A stretch of 64,000 nucleotides of DNA. It comes from Sclerurus mexicanus (lineage: Eukaryota > Chordata > Aves > Passeriformes > Furnariidae). The position numbers and the translations under genes were made by a program. This document shows positions 1 through 12,187 of this stretch, piece after piece; position 1 is the first letter of the stretch, and each line of letters starts with the position of its first letter. The notes beneath the pieces are model-generated. The model worked only from the letters and a program-made list of their open reading frames with translations. It was not told where the DNA came from and did no database searches. The DNA is taken from the NCBI GenBank assembly GCA_013396755.1, contig VWZF01001867.1, positions 506,155-570,154 on the forward strand, read 5' to 3'.

Positions 1-1081
1 GTCTGGATGGATAATTGAAGCAAACATTTTTGAATTCCAAGTTCCCTTTAATGTGGTCTGGTTTGTAACCTGTCTCTGCATAACTGTCAATTTGAGGTTC
101 CTGTGCAAAATAAAATACAAACAAACCAAAACAAAATAAAACATTTTTTTCATAAAGAAGTCCTAGAGTGCACAATTATTCTGCAGAGATTTTAAATGTA
201 TTTTTAAGTCATTTAGGTGAGATTTCTGAAAGAAATAAATTGTGTGATGTTTTGCTCCCTCATTGCTACATTGATGATATGCTCATGTAAGAATACTTTT
301 AGCATATTTCCATTAAGCTTTTGTGTGAATTTAGTACAATGTCCTTAAGACTGTACCTACAGTTAGCCATAATTTGAGATTCATTTCACTGCCTGATGAT
401 TAACCTGAGTCGATTACCTGTAATGAGCTGTTCATACACTGTTCACTTATAGCTTTGCCCTTTCTGCTGAAACAATTTGTGTGAGAAACAGCCAATCTGC
501 TGATCATTGCTCAGAAGCAGATTTCTTAATTATCAGCAGGTTTGTTTCCATCCAGGGTGGGTCTGGAACTTGAAGTATGACTTAACAATAATCCAAAACA
601 TGCAATTGCATTTCATAGAGCTTCATTATCTAGAAAAGTTACAGCTTCCCTGATTTTAGAGTCTCCTGGCAATTGAGGTACATATCCAGTTTACCAGGTT
701 GAGTTTTATTGATTTATTGGCACTCACAGTACCATTGGTGCCATTGATACCTATGCTCATATACCTACATTGTCTGTAATCATATGTGATTTCAGCACCA
801 CAGACATGTATTCACTATAAAAACATTAGAGGATACCCTTCAACACCAAGTGATTCAGAGATCCAGTACTTTTACCTTTGAAGTAAGGATTGATAACTTT
901 AAAAGACAAAGAGAAACTGACTAATAATTATACATTATATCTGATTTTATCTTTATATTTCTGTTTATTTTACACAGTTATTTACTCTTACTGATTTCAT
1001 ATCTATAAATAATGCTGTCTTTAAAAAGAAGGGCCTCGTCAAAAGAAGTTTTGAAATGATAACAAGGGCAAAGATACTCAC

Positions 1082-1195
1082 ATTGTCTATTATATTAAAG
1101 ATCACATAGGCAGCTCCTCTTGCACTAGCAAATGCCTCTATGCTTGGAGCAGTCTGTCCAATACTGAAAGCTCCAATCAACACAGAGAAAAAGAC
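1082..1195 (-). CDS. ABCB1: ABCB1 exon: TM6
   Basis: The exon is 114 nt, with acceptor TTTCAG before 1195 and donor GTGAGT from 1081. It encodes VFFSVLIGAFSIGQTAPSIE and ends GAAYVIFNIIDN. The paired phenylalanines of the TM6 drug-binding face are kept. This is the last exon in the window; nothing resembling the first nucleotide-binding domain is visible in bases 1-1081. Confidence 0.98.
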
Positions 1196-4100
1196 CTGAA
1201 AGAAATGTTTACAGTGACATATATTCATTCTTATTAACCAGAGAATTACATTTATTTGCATTAGGTGTCTTTGGGTCAGGAGGCTCTGTGTCTGTTAACA
1301 GAAGTTTAAGGAATCTAGAATTACAGAAAAACTGAAAGGGTCTCTCTTAAATAGAGAATAGCATTTAAAAAATGAGCTTTTTTAAGAGTCAGCTGAAAAC
1401 TGAGATCATGCACAATGCTAATGTTGCAAACATATTGAGAAGAAGGAAAAAGGTGATTGAGACTTGTAAAGTCCATGCCAAAAATATGGACTCTCACTGT
1501 CTGTCTCAGAATTTTATTGTACTGATTCATTCTTTGGCCAAAGACATTCCAAAGACCAGAAAGCATATTACATATTTTGCAGTGAAACAAAGACAGATCC
1601 ACAAAGCACTATCACTCTGCCTTCAAAGTGACAATGAAATAGAAGTATACAAATCCAGCTTTTCCATCACAAATAAAGGTTCCCTCTGCTTCAATGAGAG
1701 TGAGTGCAAGCAAACAAGAAAAAGGAAAAATAAAATACACTATTTTGTCAGAGTAGCATAGTTTATTCCTTTCAGCTAGTATCAAAAAAAAGGCAATTAA
1801 ACAACACTGCTCAGACATCATAACAGCCATAGTACCTCAGAGCAAAGTCCATCACGCCCATTGTCTTGAACAGGGGTTATTCACAGATTTGACACATGAT
1901 AAGGCCACACCCTCCCATCCATGTTATAAACCCATCATTCAGTAAATTACAACATAGACAATAGAAACTGCAAATGCTTTGAACAGAATAATTTGCAAGC
2001 AAGGTCATGAACCTCACAGAAAGGTTCTATATGCCAGCCTGTATAAAAGGTTCAAAAGAGCCAAAAACACTTATCAGAGATATTTTTCACAAACTTCAGT
2101 AGTTACATACATAAAACAAAACTAGTAGTTTAAAAAAAAATAAATATATGCGTATGGTCATCTATCTGAGTTTTATTAGGGTTAACAAAGTTATTCTTAT
2201 CATATGTATTTGATAGATCATGCAAAATTAGAATGGCTGCTACATAGAAGAATTTAAGTTATGAATTATGAGTTACGGGTTTTTTAGATATTTCTTAGTC
2301 ACAAGTATATTTTCATACTCCTCAATTTTTAAAAATACTGAAAAGTGATTCCAAGCTCTCATGGTACAAAACATAAGAAAAATATCTAGAAAATTATATA
2401 TTTAGACCACACAACAGCTAAAAAAGAAGTATTTGTTTCTACATTCTGAAAATATATTCAGCCCCATAAATCTGAAAGCAAACTAGAAAGGTTATCGTAC
2501 TTCAGCTTTTGATTGAACTGTTTCTATATCAGACTGATATTATGAAAGTCAGAAAATATGTAGGAACAGCTGAAAATAATACTTGGGTTTTTTTGGTTCA
2601 TATGGATTTTGAGATCCTACAGAAACAATGTGTAGACTTTTGTGGTGAGAATCCCTTTGTTAAGAAGAAGGGATGCTGCTTTGCCAGTTTTGGCACATAA
2701 CTCTCATTAAACTCTTATAAGTTCCCATCAAACACTTTAAAGTGTTTTCTTAGTATTTCTCTCTATTATTGAGAATTTACTCAGTAATACTTACTGTAAG
2801 AACTTTGCCAATAGTGTAATCATCAGTTAAGACCAAAGTAGTTCCATACCAGAAGGCCAGTGCATATGATGCATATATCAGTAAGAAAGCAGCACCCATA
2901 GATATATTAGCTGTAATAGCTTTTCTTATTCCAATCCTTTTAGCATCTTCTAAATTTTTATGGTATCTGGAAGACAGAAGTTCAAAATAGACTTACACTT
3001 GTGCCATGGCACACAGCACCAAAAACTCTGTGGATGAATTAGGAAAAGAATGCTCACAAAGTACATGAACATGTATAAAATATCTAACCCTAAGACTGTA
3101 CAAAGGTAATCCTGACACAGACATTCTAAGGTAACTCCTAAAAAGGTCAACATCAATAAACATGGTATACAGAAATAAAAGGGCATTGCAAGTCAGGGAC
3201 TGGCATTCAAGCTCCTTAAATAACCTGAAGGTCAGCGAACTTTGATAGTGAACCACTCAAGATTAAAGGTTAAAATATATCACAAGAATTATGTTCTACA
3301 GTATAGTGGAAATAGAGATGTTTGTTAGCACCTTCACAGCTACTGAGTAATCAGATTACAAAGGATGTCATTATCTCTTCTCTAGTCTTTTTTTTTTTTG
3401 TCTGAAGCTCTGACTGTGTGATGTTTGAAGTAGTTTGTATACCTTCTAAAGCAGAGACAATATATCGACTTAGTTTGTCTTTTACCAGAAAAGTAACTGT
3501 CTTTTTACATGTAGTGAACCTTGTAATAACCTCTACCAATCTTCCATTATCTAAAAATGCAGAAAACACAAGATACAAGAAAACTTCAAACCATCTGAAA
3601 CAAGTACTTTAAAATCCATTGATGAAAGCAAATATTACTCTTACCTTTTAATTTCTTTTTCCTGTCCTCCAAAAGCTATGACAGTACGGATTGCTGCCAG
3701 AACTTCCTCTGCAACAGCACCTGCTTTTGCATATGCAGCTTGTTCTTTGTCAGTGAAAGCAGAGAGAACCTAATACACGATCAAATATTTTTATATAGGA
3801 AGAAGAATGAGCTCAAGCACTTCATAATAACTTTTATCATAGTTACTTTTTTCTAATATGAAGCCATTTGATTATATTATGTATGAGTACAGAATGCCCA
3901 GTATCCAAATCCTTCAGTATACTGTGTATTCTATCAAATAATTAAAAGTTACACTTTGTAAACAACTAAGGGCTGGATTTTCCATTCTGCTTTCACCCAG
4001 TGCAGGAGATTAGATGACTAGTCATAGTGAGCTGGAGTGGTTCTCCCCAGGCAGATCTCTTCAGCTCATTCTCATCTCTGGCTACATTGGCCAGAGGGCT

Positions 4101-6130
4101 CTATAGCTTACATTAGCTGGTCAGTCTGTGAAGATTCAGCTGGTAGACATACATGGCGCAGGCTCCTCTAATTCTACCTTTTCTGCAATATATTCACTCA
4201 AGACAGAGAAAGCTTTCATGACTTTTAAAATGTAAGGGAAACAAAATACTATAAAAATCTGAAGACTTTCAAGCTACAAATATAAATCACTCTAATCCCA
4301 TGGTTATTTGGTCCTTCTCTCATCTAAGTCTGTCCAAAATTTCTTACTAAAGTTGTCAACAAGTCTGAAAAGAAACTGTGTCTGAGACCAAATTTGCTTC
4401 TAATTTATTCCCTTATTTTTCAGGTGGTGCAATTATTCCTTTCAACAGAAAAAGTACTTATGGGGATGTAGTTACAGAGTTACACATGGATTCTACATGC
4501 ATATCTTGCTTCCTTCTCTATATGAGAATGTGCTATATTGGCAGAAACAGCTTTAAATCAAACAAGTCTGACCAATCTATAGGAATTATAATATTCAAAC
4601 TACATAGAATCATCCAATCATAGAATGATTTGGTTTGGAAGGGACCTTAAAGATCTTCCAGTTCCAACTGCTCTGCCACCAGACCAGGTTGCTCAAAGTC
4701 CTGTCCAACCTGGCCTTGAATGTGAGAGTACTGATATACAGTTCATCTAAGAGCTTATGTACTTATGTGTTATCTCAAGCTGTAATTGGTCTAAGCAACA
4801 CATTTTAACACTAAGAATTTCAGATATGTAGATTTATTTCATTATCTGTCATAAATATAAAACCTGACACTGAATGTATGTTAACCTACCTTGGCCCAGA
4901 GGGCTGCTGAAAGTCCGAGGACAGGACTAACTGCTAGTATTACAAGAGTTAATTTCCATCCTCTTACGAGACCAACAATAAATCCTGATATAAACGCCGT
5001 TAGTTGTTGAACAAGAAGGCCAACCTTGTCACCTATTCCTTCATTAATTTTTGAGACATCACTGAAAGACAGATGAAGAAAAGAAGAAAAATGTAGAAGG
5101 CAAAAGAAAGGTTTTCAGTTTTGTTACATGGGCATCTGTGTGGAGGACAATCTTTATTATTCAATTACTTCCAAATAACAGTTTTTCTCATGGTATAGTG
5201 TGGTCAAGGAAAACCATAATGTGGTTGTGAAACCATAATGCTACAAACCCAGTTTTGTCTAAAAAGGTTGAAATTCTCTCTAGAGTGCAAAACTATTCTC
5301 ACTTTCTTAATTCCAAACTTTTCATCTGTTTGGCTTATGTGGTCTCTTTGGAAATAAAAGATAGGCAAAGGGAACGGAAAATCTTGTCATGCAGCTAAAG
5401 CTGTTCACACTGCTGGGGTCAGCTGGCACCTCCTTCAGTCCTCAGTGTGCACAGAAATGAATTACATTTTCTCTTCAAAGGTGTAACTGCGTAGGCTGGG
5501 CTTTGGTCATCCTCAGAGTTCAAGGGAACTTAAAAAAATGCTTTTCTGACATCCTTGTGACAGTCCAGCAGCAGAAGTATTAGAAATTCAATCTCTGAGA
5601 CTCTCCATGAGAAAACTTGAAAACTTAATTTTAAAATAAACATAAAAATAAAAATTTGTAATTACCACATGCTTAATAAGATAAAATAACAATGGGAAAG
5701 GTATAGTGTACTTACTCTAGAAGACGAGTGTTAAGTTCTCCCACATCATTTACATCAAACCATCCAATTTCCTGTCTCATAATTGCATGAAAAAATTTTT
5801 CTCTGATTTTTTTTATTTGCCGACCTGCTGTTAGGGTCCAGAATGAAGTTTGTGCGTAAGCAGCAAGAAGAACACCAACTGCAATTCCACAATAGTAGTA
5901 TGCATATCTGAAAGGAAAAAAAGAAAAGGTAAAAAGGGCAAGAATTTCTGAAATTGGTTTTAATTACTCACCAGTCTGAATTTAGCATAATGTTTACTTC
6001 TTCAGTTTCAGACCTCTGTGAAACTTGACAAGTTTTCTATGAACAGTATTTTACATAATTTTTTTATATATGCAATAACGAAAACAAATATATTGTTAGA
6101 TAGGAATGACCTTTTTTATTTCTTTTGTTT

Positions 6131-6162
<32 letters not shown>

Positions 6163-9100
6163 AATTTAGTATATATTTTCTCATAAGATTATTTTAGAAC
6201 TGTATTTCGCATACAATACCATTTTCACTTATGTGTGTCAGTTCCAAAAGCTCCCTACCATTTATAACACCCATGGACAGACCTAATCATATATACCTAT
6301 ATTACACACGCATTTACGTCATACAACATGCCTGTCTATATAAAAATATATATGCATGGATGCTGGAAATGTTTCCTGATTTGAGAAAACAGCATTACTA
6401 TATGTACACCTATTGCAAACAAATTCTAGTAAGTCAAAAATTTTTTTGTTCTCTATTTTGTTCTTAGCTGATATTTTAAATTAATTCAGCCCTGTGCTAT
6501 GAGCAAGGTGTCAAATCCAAACCAGGAGTGTGTGAACCACTATATTACTCAAACTGGAACTAAATTTGAGTCACACCTTTAAACTGTTCAGAAAGAACCA
6601 AATCAATTTTGATTTGATGCAGAATTGGTATCAGTTACAGGTGAAATTAAACCAGAAAAATAAAACTTAACTGATTCTATTTGCAAAACATGTCTAAAGT
6701 CAAGAGTTAAATATTCATGGTGGGTATTGGCTGCAGTTATAAGAATACTGCACCTATATAAAAGTAAATAATGAACAAAAAACGTTAAAACTCTTATGAT
6801 TTTCACTTGTGTACTGTTACACATACTGCATCTATAGAACTGCAACATGAAACTTGGCAGGAGCAAATTGCAGGAATCCATGTGCACATGCTCTGCTCGA
6901 AAAAGGAGAGAATGGCTTTACAGATTAAACTTTTCAAACTTTAATCCAGTCTTTTGTGTGGCTATGATACCATACAGTTTAGTTAGGGACTTTAGAACTA
7001 TACTGAGTATGAAATGCATTTAATCAAAATTGTTTATTAAAAGCAGGTTAATGCCTAACGGAACGCCAGTGAGTTGAATGGTGACTTCAATCATATTCAG
7101 CTCCATTCAAGCTCCATGAACTGAAAAAACCTCTCCCAAACTAAACCCAAGAACACTGCACCTAAAGTCAGCAGTAATTACTTTATGATGCTATATCACT
7201 TCAAAGAATTGAATTATGCTTGGACTTTGCTTCATGACAAATTGTATCAAAAGGGATTTGTATCTTTGACAGATTCTATGCTGATGAAATATATTCTGTA
7301 AATTCACAGCTGAAGCTAATCAGAGAGTAAATTCCGGTTTCATTGTAAAACAGTAGTTCTTTCCCTTTTGAGGAATAGTTGGGGTTTTAGGTGAGTTGTT
7401 GTTTGAGAAACAAACATAACCAAGTCCACATGTATAGTTCAGTATTTGAACACACTTGTGTGAGAACTTTGTCCTTGTAAACAGTTTTTATTATTATTTA
7501 ACCTGCTGGCAGGCTCTCTTAGAGAAAAAAGGAGTGGGTAAAAACAGCTGGTTCTTCAAACCAGTAAAATCCCTAACTCAAGGCTCTACCTAGAAACTTC
7601 GGAAAAGAAAACCTATTCCTGTGCTGCTAATAAGTAATGACGTCCTCACTAAACAATTTGTTTCTAAAAAGAAACTCGTGCTGCTTTTAATTCACCCTTG
7701 TACTTTCAGAGTTTATATCTAGAAGTCAAGGTGGCATGTATGATGTTTGTGGCAGTTAGACCCTAGCTGGCAGCCAGGTGCCTACCCCAAGATGCTCTAT
7801 CACTCCCCTTCCTCAGCTGAACAGGGAAGAGAAAAAAATAATTAAAAGCTCATGTGTTGAGAGAACAGGGAGAGATCACTCAGAAACTAAATAACAGGCA
7901 ACTCTGTTTTTCCATACTCTCCTATAAACATAAATGCCAATTCGCTGTCAGTTTATTCTCCTTATATATAAGTTCTTCATTTTTAAGTAACAGTCTTTTC
8001 CTAACTTGTTCTTTTATTTTAGGGTAAAGAGGTTTTATTTGTTTGGGTTTTTTTTTTTGTTTTGTTTCGGTTTGGTTGGTTGGTTGTTAGTGGTTGTTTT
8101 TTTTTGTGTAAATAGATTTTTTTTTAATTGCAAAATCAACTACTGAATATAGATGTTCCATGACTTTACAGTCCACTGTTACCAGAAATGATAATGCACT
8201 TTGGTATAAAACAATATAAAATACTACAGAAAATGCCTTCTCCTCCTTCTCTCAAGAAAAGGCAGCTGCCTTGAAGACCATATCAGATATTTTTCAATAC
8301 CTAATGAGGAACAGAGTTCAACCTGAAGAAAAGAATCTGAAGTGGTACAAGAAATTGCACATGAGCTTAAGATATCCTGCATAAACCAAGTGTATGGACA
8401 GTGGTTAATAAAACCCCTTAACAAAACATGCCTATTAGCAGCTTATGTTTCTGCTTACTTGATATTTTCTTTATGGAGCTTTGTAGCAGAAGCATCTACT
8501 AACTATTGTCTTCTGCTATTGCCAGCTCTAGAACACTAGATTTAAGGCTGCATATAATCTAAATCTGTTTTTACTGCAGATAATGTCACAGAATCATAGC
8601 ATTCTTTGGGTTTGGAAGAGACCTTTAAGATCTTTGAATCCAACTGCTAACTCAGCACTGCCAAATCCACCAGTAACCCGTGTTCTTCAATGCCACATCC
8701 ATAAATCCTTTAAATACCTCCAGGGATGGTGACTCAGCCACTTCCCTGGACAGCCTCTTCCAGTGCTTGACAATCCTTTCCACAAAGACATTTTTCCTAA
8801 CATCCAATGTCACCTGGCACAACTTGAGGATATTTGCTTTCGTCCCATTCTTTGTTAGTTGGGAGAAGAGACAGACCCTCACCCCGCTACAACCTCCTTT
8901 CAGGTATTTGTAGAGAGCAATTTAGTTGAACTTGATGCTTTGGCAGTAAAGTAGGTACTATCTTACAATTTAAATTCTGGTTTTTTACAAGTGAATCACC
9001 ATAGCTCGAGGAATCGATGGATGATAATCAATATAATTTTTTTTGCCTAACAATTACTCTTCATGAATTCAGAGGAAGAGAAGGAAGAAGGAAGGTGATG

Positions 9101-12100
9101 CAGATGTAATTGGGACATAGAGCAACCCTGAAATGGGGGCAGGATGTGTGAGAGCAAGAGACTACAGGGAAATTGTTGGGAATGGTGAATGATGTTCAAG
9201 AATCTTCCCAGTGCTTACCAGTACTTCAAATAAACTAATGTGCCATTCTTTAGGTACATATATTATTCAATCAGTCATTGCTTCAGTGTTGTTTAAAGTG
9301 TGCAAAATATTCTTGGGAGAAGAATAGCTAGACTAGAAATGTGTGCCCACACTAAAGAAGAAATATCAATTTTTAATTACCTTGTCATATCTTCTTCCAG
9401 CTTGGCAAGAATTTCCGAAGTGAAATTCATTTCAGAATTCATTCCTTAGATAGGAAGAGAAGAGTAAATACTTTTAACAGAGCAAGTTTTAACAGATTAG
9501 TTTTCCTGCATGCTGTTCAGCATATTTGGAATTGCTACATTTCCTTTTGAATCAAATTGATTTGAATGAAAGGAGAAAATTTTAACAAAAATTAATGAAC
9601 TTTACTAATACAAGGTTAGTCATAAGTCCAGTGACTAGAAAACTATATCAGTGTAACTTGAGATTAAAGAGTTTTCCTGAGCATACATAGAATCACAGAA
9701 TGGGGTAGGTTGGAAGGGATCCATCCCCAGGTGGAGCTCCATGCACTCCAGCTGGTCATTGACACAGAGGGTAACATTCCCTCCTCATCTCCCCTCATAT
9801 ACTTCCAGAAGCACATGTATCGTTTTGATTGACCAAATTTGATTGGTCCTTTCAAACTCCTTCCCTTTGACTGGGAGGATTGATAAAAAAACCACCAACT
9901 ATCCACACACCAGAGCCTCTTATTGATGCTCTGAGTTCAGAGGACAACATAACCTGATCTATGTGTTGATACGAAAGGGACAGTATCATTCCTTCCTCTG
10001 GTATCCAGCAGCGCACGCCTGCCCTGCTTTGTGTTTGATTTCATAGATCTGATTCAGCAAATGAGGCTAGCCAACAAATTGATTCAAGAGAACATTAGTT
10101 TTTTGGGTTTTTTTTGGTAGTGAATCTCTGATGGATCTACCTACTGATCTGACTCACCTCATAAACTATAGTTGTCAGATTTGATGCAAGGGAATCAACA
10201 GAAACCCATGCTGAAGAGATGGAAAACCAGCCACTTTCTATTCATTATAACCACAATTAAACATTATTTGTTGAATGTGCACCATAGCAGATAATTTGAA
10301 AAATAATCAAAAATGAAATCTCCTAATGCAGAAACTAAGAAATAGGATAAAATCCCCCCAAAACATAGTGTACCTCTATTACAACGAACGTGACTTACTA
10401 ATTTGCCTTGTAAATAGCATAGGGGTTTCTGACATCAATATCTTCTGTCAAGATGCCTGAATCTCCCCATCTCTTTTTTAAATCTGAGCTATTGTTCTCA
10501 TCACAGCAGATATATTCTTACCTGTAAAATTTTTGTCTCCAGAAGCAACAAAGCTATCAGTCATTTCACCAAAAATTACCATCGCAATAGGGAGAGAACT
10601 TCCATGGGCTATTGCCAGAAGAGTGCCCAGGATCATTAATAACCTATCTGACCAAGTTGAGTATCGAAACTGCAAGTGAGAAGAGAAATTAATTCGAATT
10701 GTTGTATTAGAATGTTAACACAATGTTATGTCTACAAAGTCAAGAAAAAGTTATGATTTGCACACCTGCTGTCACAAAACTACAACTTTATCTGATTAGA
10801 AATTCAGTTTATGAAAAATTCAAATGTACAGGAATAAATCCTTTTAATATAAACACTTTTATACTATAAACTCTCAAAACTAGAGCGGAACACTATTTTA
10901 ATGTATTCATATCTGCACCTGGGTAAGAAAGGCCACAGGAAAACAAGGCATTTGGCCTTTTTAAGTTCACCACTTAAAGTTCAAATTATAAGAAATTTTA
11001 ATAGCATTTTGATAACTAAGGCATTAATTTCTTTCACTTTAAATTTGTCATGATGCACTAATTAAAACTGTTCCAAATGTACCATAGACATTATAAAAAT
11101 GCACTGAAATCCTAAATCCCCCTATAGCAAATATTCTGAAGTCTCAAAGTATTTGGTAGAGACAGTGTCAGGGATGCAGTACACTAACATCATTGCAAAC
11201 ATTTTTGTTTACACTTTCAAATATGCCAGCATGTACATATATGTACACACAGAGAAAGAATAAATCTTACCAGAGTAAATGGGCTGACCACCTTAGGTTT
11301 TTCCCCTTTCTTCTGCTTCTTATTTTTCTTACTAAGAAAAGGTATTATAATCTTCGTTAATTTAAAAATGGATGACATTTTACAGAAATACTAATGTAAC
11401 ATATCAAAGCAGTTCAATTAAAATACGATTATGAAATAATTTTACATCAAACAATCATGTGTCAAATGAATATGATTGATTGAGCATCCTTGAGATGTTT
11501 GTATTTAAATCTCCAGACATACAGATAGTATCAGCTTCTGACTGCTGTAAATTTAAGACAAGTTCTCCCCAGTTCACTTGTTTCAATGGTTCTATTATCC
11601 GGCCAGGGAAGTTGTGAACTGAAACATTATACAATTTTCAAAATAGGAAAGGGGAAGATAACTTACAAAATCAAATTTTTGCACATGGTGGGTGGGGAAT
11701 ACATAAAATGTTCAAGGTATGTAAAATACTGATTCCCTGCCATACAAAAGATATTAAGATAATTTTTAGCAGATGACATAAACGTATCCAAGATGTCCAT
11801 TCCAAGGTAATTTCTGTCACATTTCAGAATTATTTTTCAATAAACTCTAGTCAATACTGTGGACACTTAATCTTTACAAGAAAAAGATAAAAGGTCCTTC
11901 TGAATTGAATGAATGTGTCAATCAATGCTACTCTCAATTTGATAAAAAGCTTTCTGCTATTAGGCTTTTCTGACAAGATAAAGTGAAATAAAATAAATAA
12001 ATTAAATAAAATAAAAAGTAGTGTAATATTGTAAGCTTCAATACAAAATGTTTACAATATTTAAGTATACTTACTCTTTATCTTCAGATTCATGACCCTG

Positions 12101-12187
12101 GCTGGTGACCTCATAACTATTTCCATCTGCAGTATAGTTCTTCTTTTCATCTTCAGAATGCATTTTAAATTTATTGAAAAAAGCTCC
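1082..12187 (-). CDS. ABCB1: ABCB1 (P-glycoprotein/MDR1-type ABC transporter), 5' half, nine exons
   Basis: An ATP-driven efflux pump of the plasma membrane that exports hydrophobic compounds; its close paralogue ABCB4 moves phosphatidylcholine. Exons in transcript order are 12187-12075, 11331-11271, 10669-10522, 9444-9381, 5907-5716, 5061-4890, 3769-3645, 2966-2795 and 1195-1082. All have AG/GT borders and the codon phases join without a frameshift, giving about 379 residues from the proposed ATG at 12163. They cover the N-terminus, TM1-TM6 and the intracellular loops. The ATP-binding domains are off the left edge, so the gene is cut by the window. I recognise the family with near certainty. 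The choice of ABCB1 over ABCB4 rests on the divergent RUNDC3B neighbour, because the residues are a mixture of both. Introns hold CR1 fragments at 4603, 8587 and 9686 and a TG repeat at 6131. No 5' noncoding exon or promoter could be recognised. Confidence 0.93.
2795..2966 (-). CDS. ABCB1: ABCB1 exon: TM5
   Basis: The exon is 172 nt, with acceptor TCTTCCAG and donor GTAAGT. It encodes the AKRIGIRKAITANISMGAAF segment and the helix FLLIYASYALAFWYGTTLVL, which keeps the two tyrosines that line the drug pocket in the human protein. It ends in the TM5-TM6 loop DDYTIGKVLT, where the DYTIG part resembles ABCB4 more than ABCB1. Confidence 0.98.
3645..3769 (-). CDS. ABCB1: ABCB1 exon: intracellular loop 2
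   Basis: The exon is 125 nt, with an acceptor ending ATTAG and donor GTAAGA. It encodes FTDKEQAAYAKAGAVAEEVL followed by AAIRTVIAFGGQEKEIK, the second coupling helix and TM5 lead-in, one of the most conserved stretches in ABCB proteins. Confidence 0.98.
4603..4727 (-). mobile_element. CR1 LINE 3' fragment
   Basis: On the plus strand it begins with the CATAGAATCA-type terminal repeat and runs into TTTGGAAGGGACCTTAAAGA, the reverse complement of the avian CR1 3' end. It is 5'-truncated, non-coding and lies in an ABCB1 intron. Confidence 0.9.
4890..5061 (-). CDS. ABCB1: ABCB1 exon: TM3 and TM4
   Basis: The exon is 172 nt, the human length, with acceptor TCTTTCAG and donor GTAGGT. It begins DVSKINEGIGDKVG and contains two hydrophobic helices joined by the conserved RGWKLTLVI turn. 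It ends SPVLGLSAALWAK, with the TM4 tryptophan conserved in the family. Confidence 0.98.
5716..5907 (-). CDS. ABCB1: ABCB1 exon: TM2 and intracellular loop 1
   Basis: The exon is 192 nt, the same length as the human exon, with acceptor CCTTTCAG and donor GTAAGT. It opens with YAYYYCGIAVGVLL (TM2) and continues through AGRQIKKIREKFFHAI. It ends with RQEIGWFDVNDVGELNTRL, the coupling-helix segment that contacts the nucleotide-binding domain. Confidence 0.98.
6131..6162. repeat. (TG)n microsatellite
   Basis: About 32 bases of TG dinucleotides with one T insertion, in the ABCB1 intron between the 9381-9444 and 5716-5907 exons. Confidence 0.95.
8587..8925 (-). mobile_element. CR1 LINE 3' fragment
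   Basis: It starts with the CACAGAATCATAG terminal repeat and GGTTTGGAAGAGACC. The CR1 3' region follows, with 'cttccctggacagcctcttc' and 'acatttttcctaacatccaa' signatures. About 340 bases, minus-oriented, with no usable reading frame. It sits in the large ABCB1 intron. Confidence 0.92.
9381..9444 (-). CDS. ABCB1: ABCB1 exon: extracellular loop 1
   Basis: The exon is 64 nt, with acceptor CTATCTAAG and donor GTAATT. It encodes MNSEMNFTSEILAKLEEDMT after a split Gly. The ending LEEDMTR is the conserved lead-in to TM2. A second N-F-T sequon is present. This loop is shorter than in human ABCB1 and differs in sequence, as expected for the most variable extracellular part. Confidence 0.93.
9686..9735 (-). 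mobile_element. short CR1-like 3' terminus
   Basis: The typical 'catagaatcacagaatgg' start and 'ttggaagggat' are present, but the sequence that follows (about 9735-9906) is not a familiar CR1 body. It may be another CR1 subfamily or unrelated DNA. Confidence 0.6.
10522..10669 (-). CDS. ABCB1: ABCB1 exon: TM1 and start of extracellular loop 1
   Basis: The exon is 148 nt, with acceptor CTTGCAG and donor GTAAGA. It encodes FRYSTWSDRL, then the hydrophobic TM1 segment and the conserved VIFGEMTD motif. It ends in a loop carrying an N-F-T glycosylation sequon split from the next exon only at the following Gly. The family motif FRYS-x-W directly before TM1 makes the assignment secure. Confidence 0.97.
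11271..11331 (-). CDS. ABCB1: ABCB1 exon: basic cytosolic linker before TM1
   Basis: The exon is 61 nt, with acceptor TTCTTAG before 11331 and donor GTAAGA from 11270. It encodes KKNKKQKKGEKPKVVSPFTL after a split Asp codon, a lysine-rich stretch like the human segment before the first membrane helix. It is four codons longer than the human equivalent as I recall it, with the same phases. Confidence 0.9.
12075..12187 (-). CDS. ABCB1: ABCB1 exon: 5' UTR end and start codon, residues 1-30
   Basis: The exon is 113 nt, with acceptor TTTTACAG before 12187 and donor GTAAGT from 12074. The proposed start is the ATG at 12163-12161, with A at -3; 24 nt before it would be 5' UTR. The encoded start MHSEDEKKNYTADGNSY is acidic and lysine-rich, like the disordered cytosolic N-termini of this family, but is not conserved in sequence. 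The exon ends after two bases of a codon, the same phase as the human first coding exon. The eight codons before the ATG are also open, so an upstream coding exon cannot be excluded. Confidence 0.75.

Noticed and set aside
1372..1761. 129-codon plus-strand open frame
   Set aside because: It lies in an ABCB1 intron, has no recognisable motif, and overlaps a similar frame on the other strand. It is likely chance.
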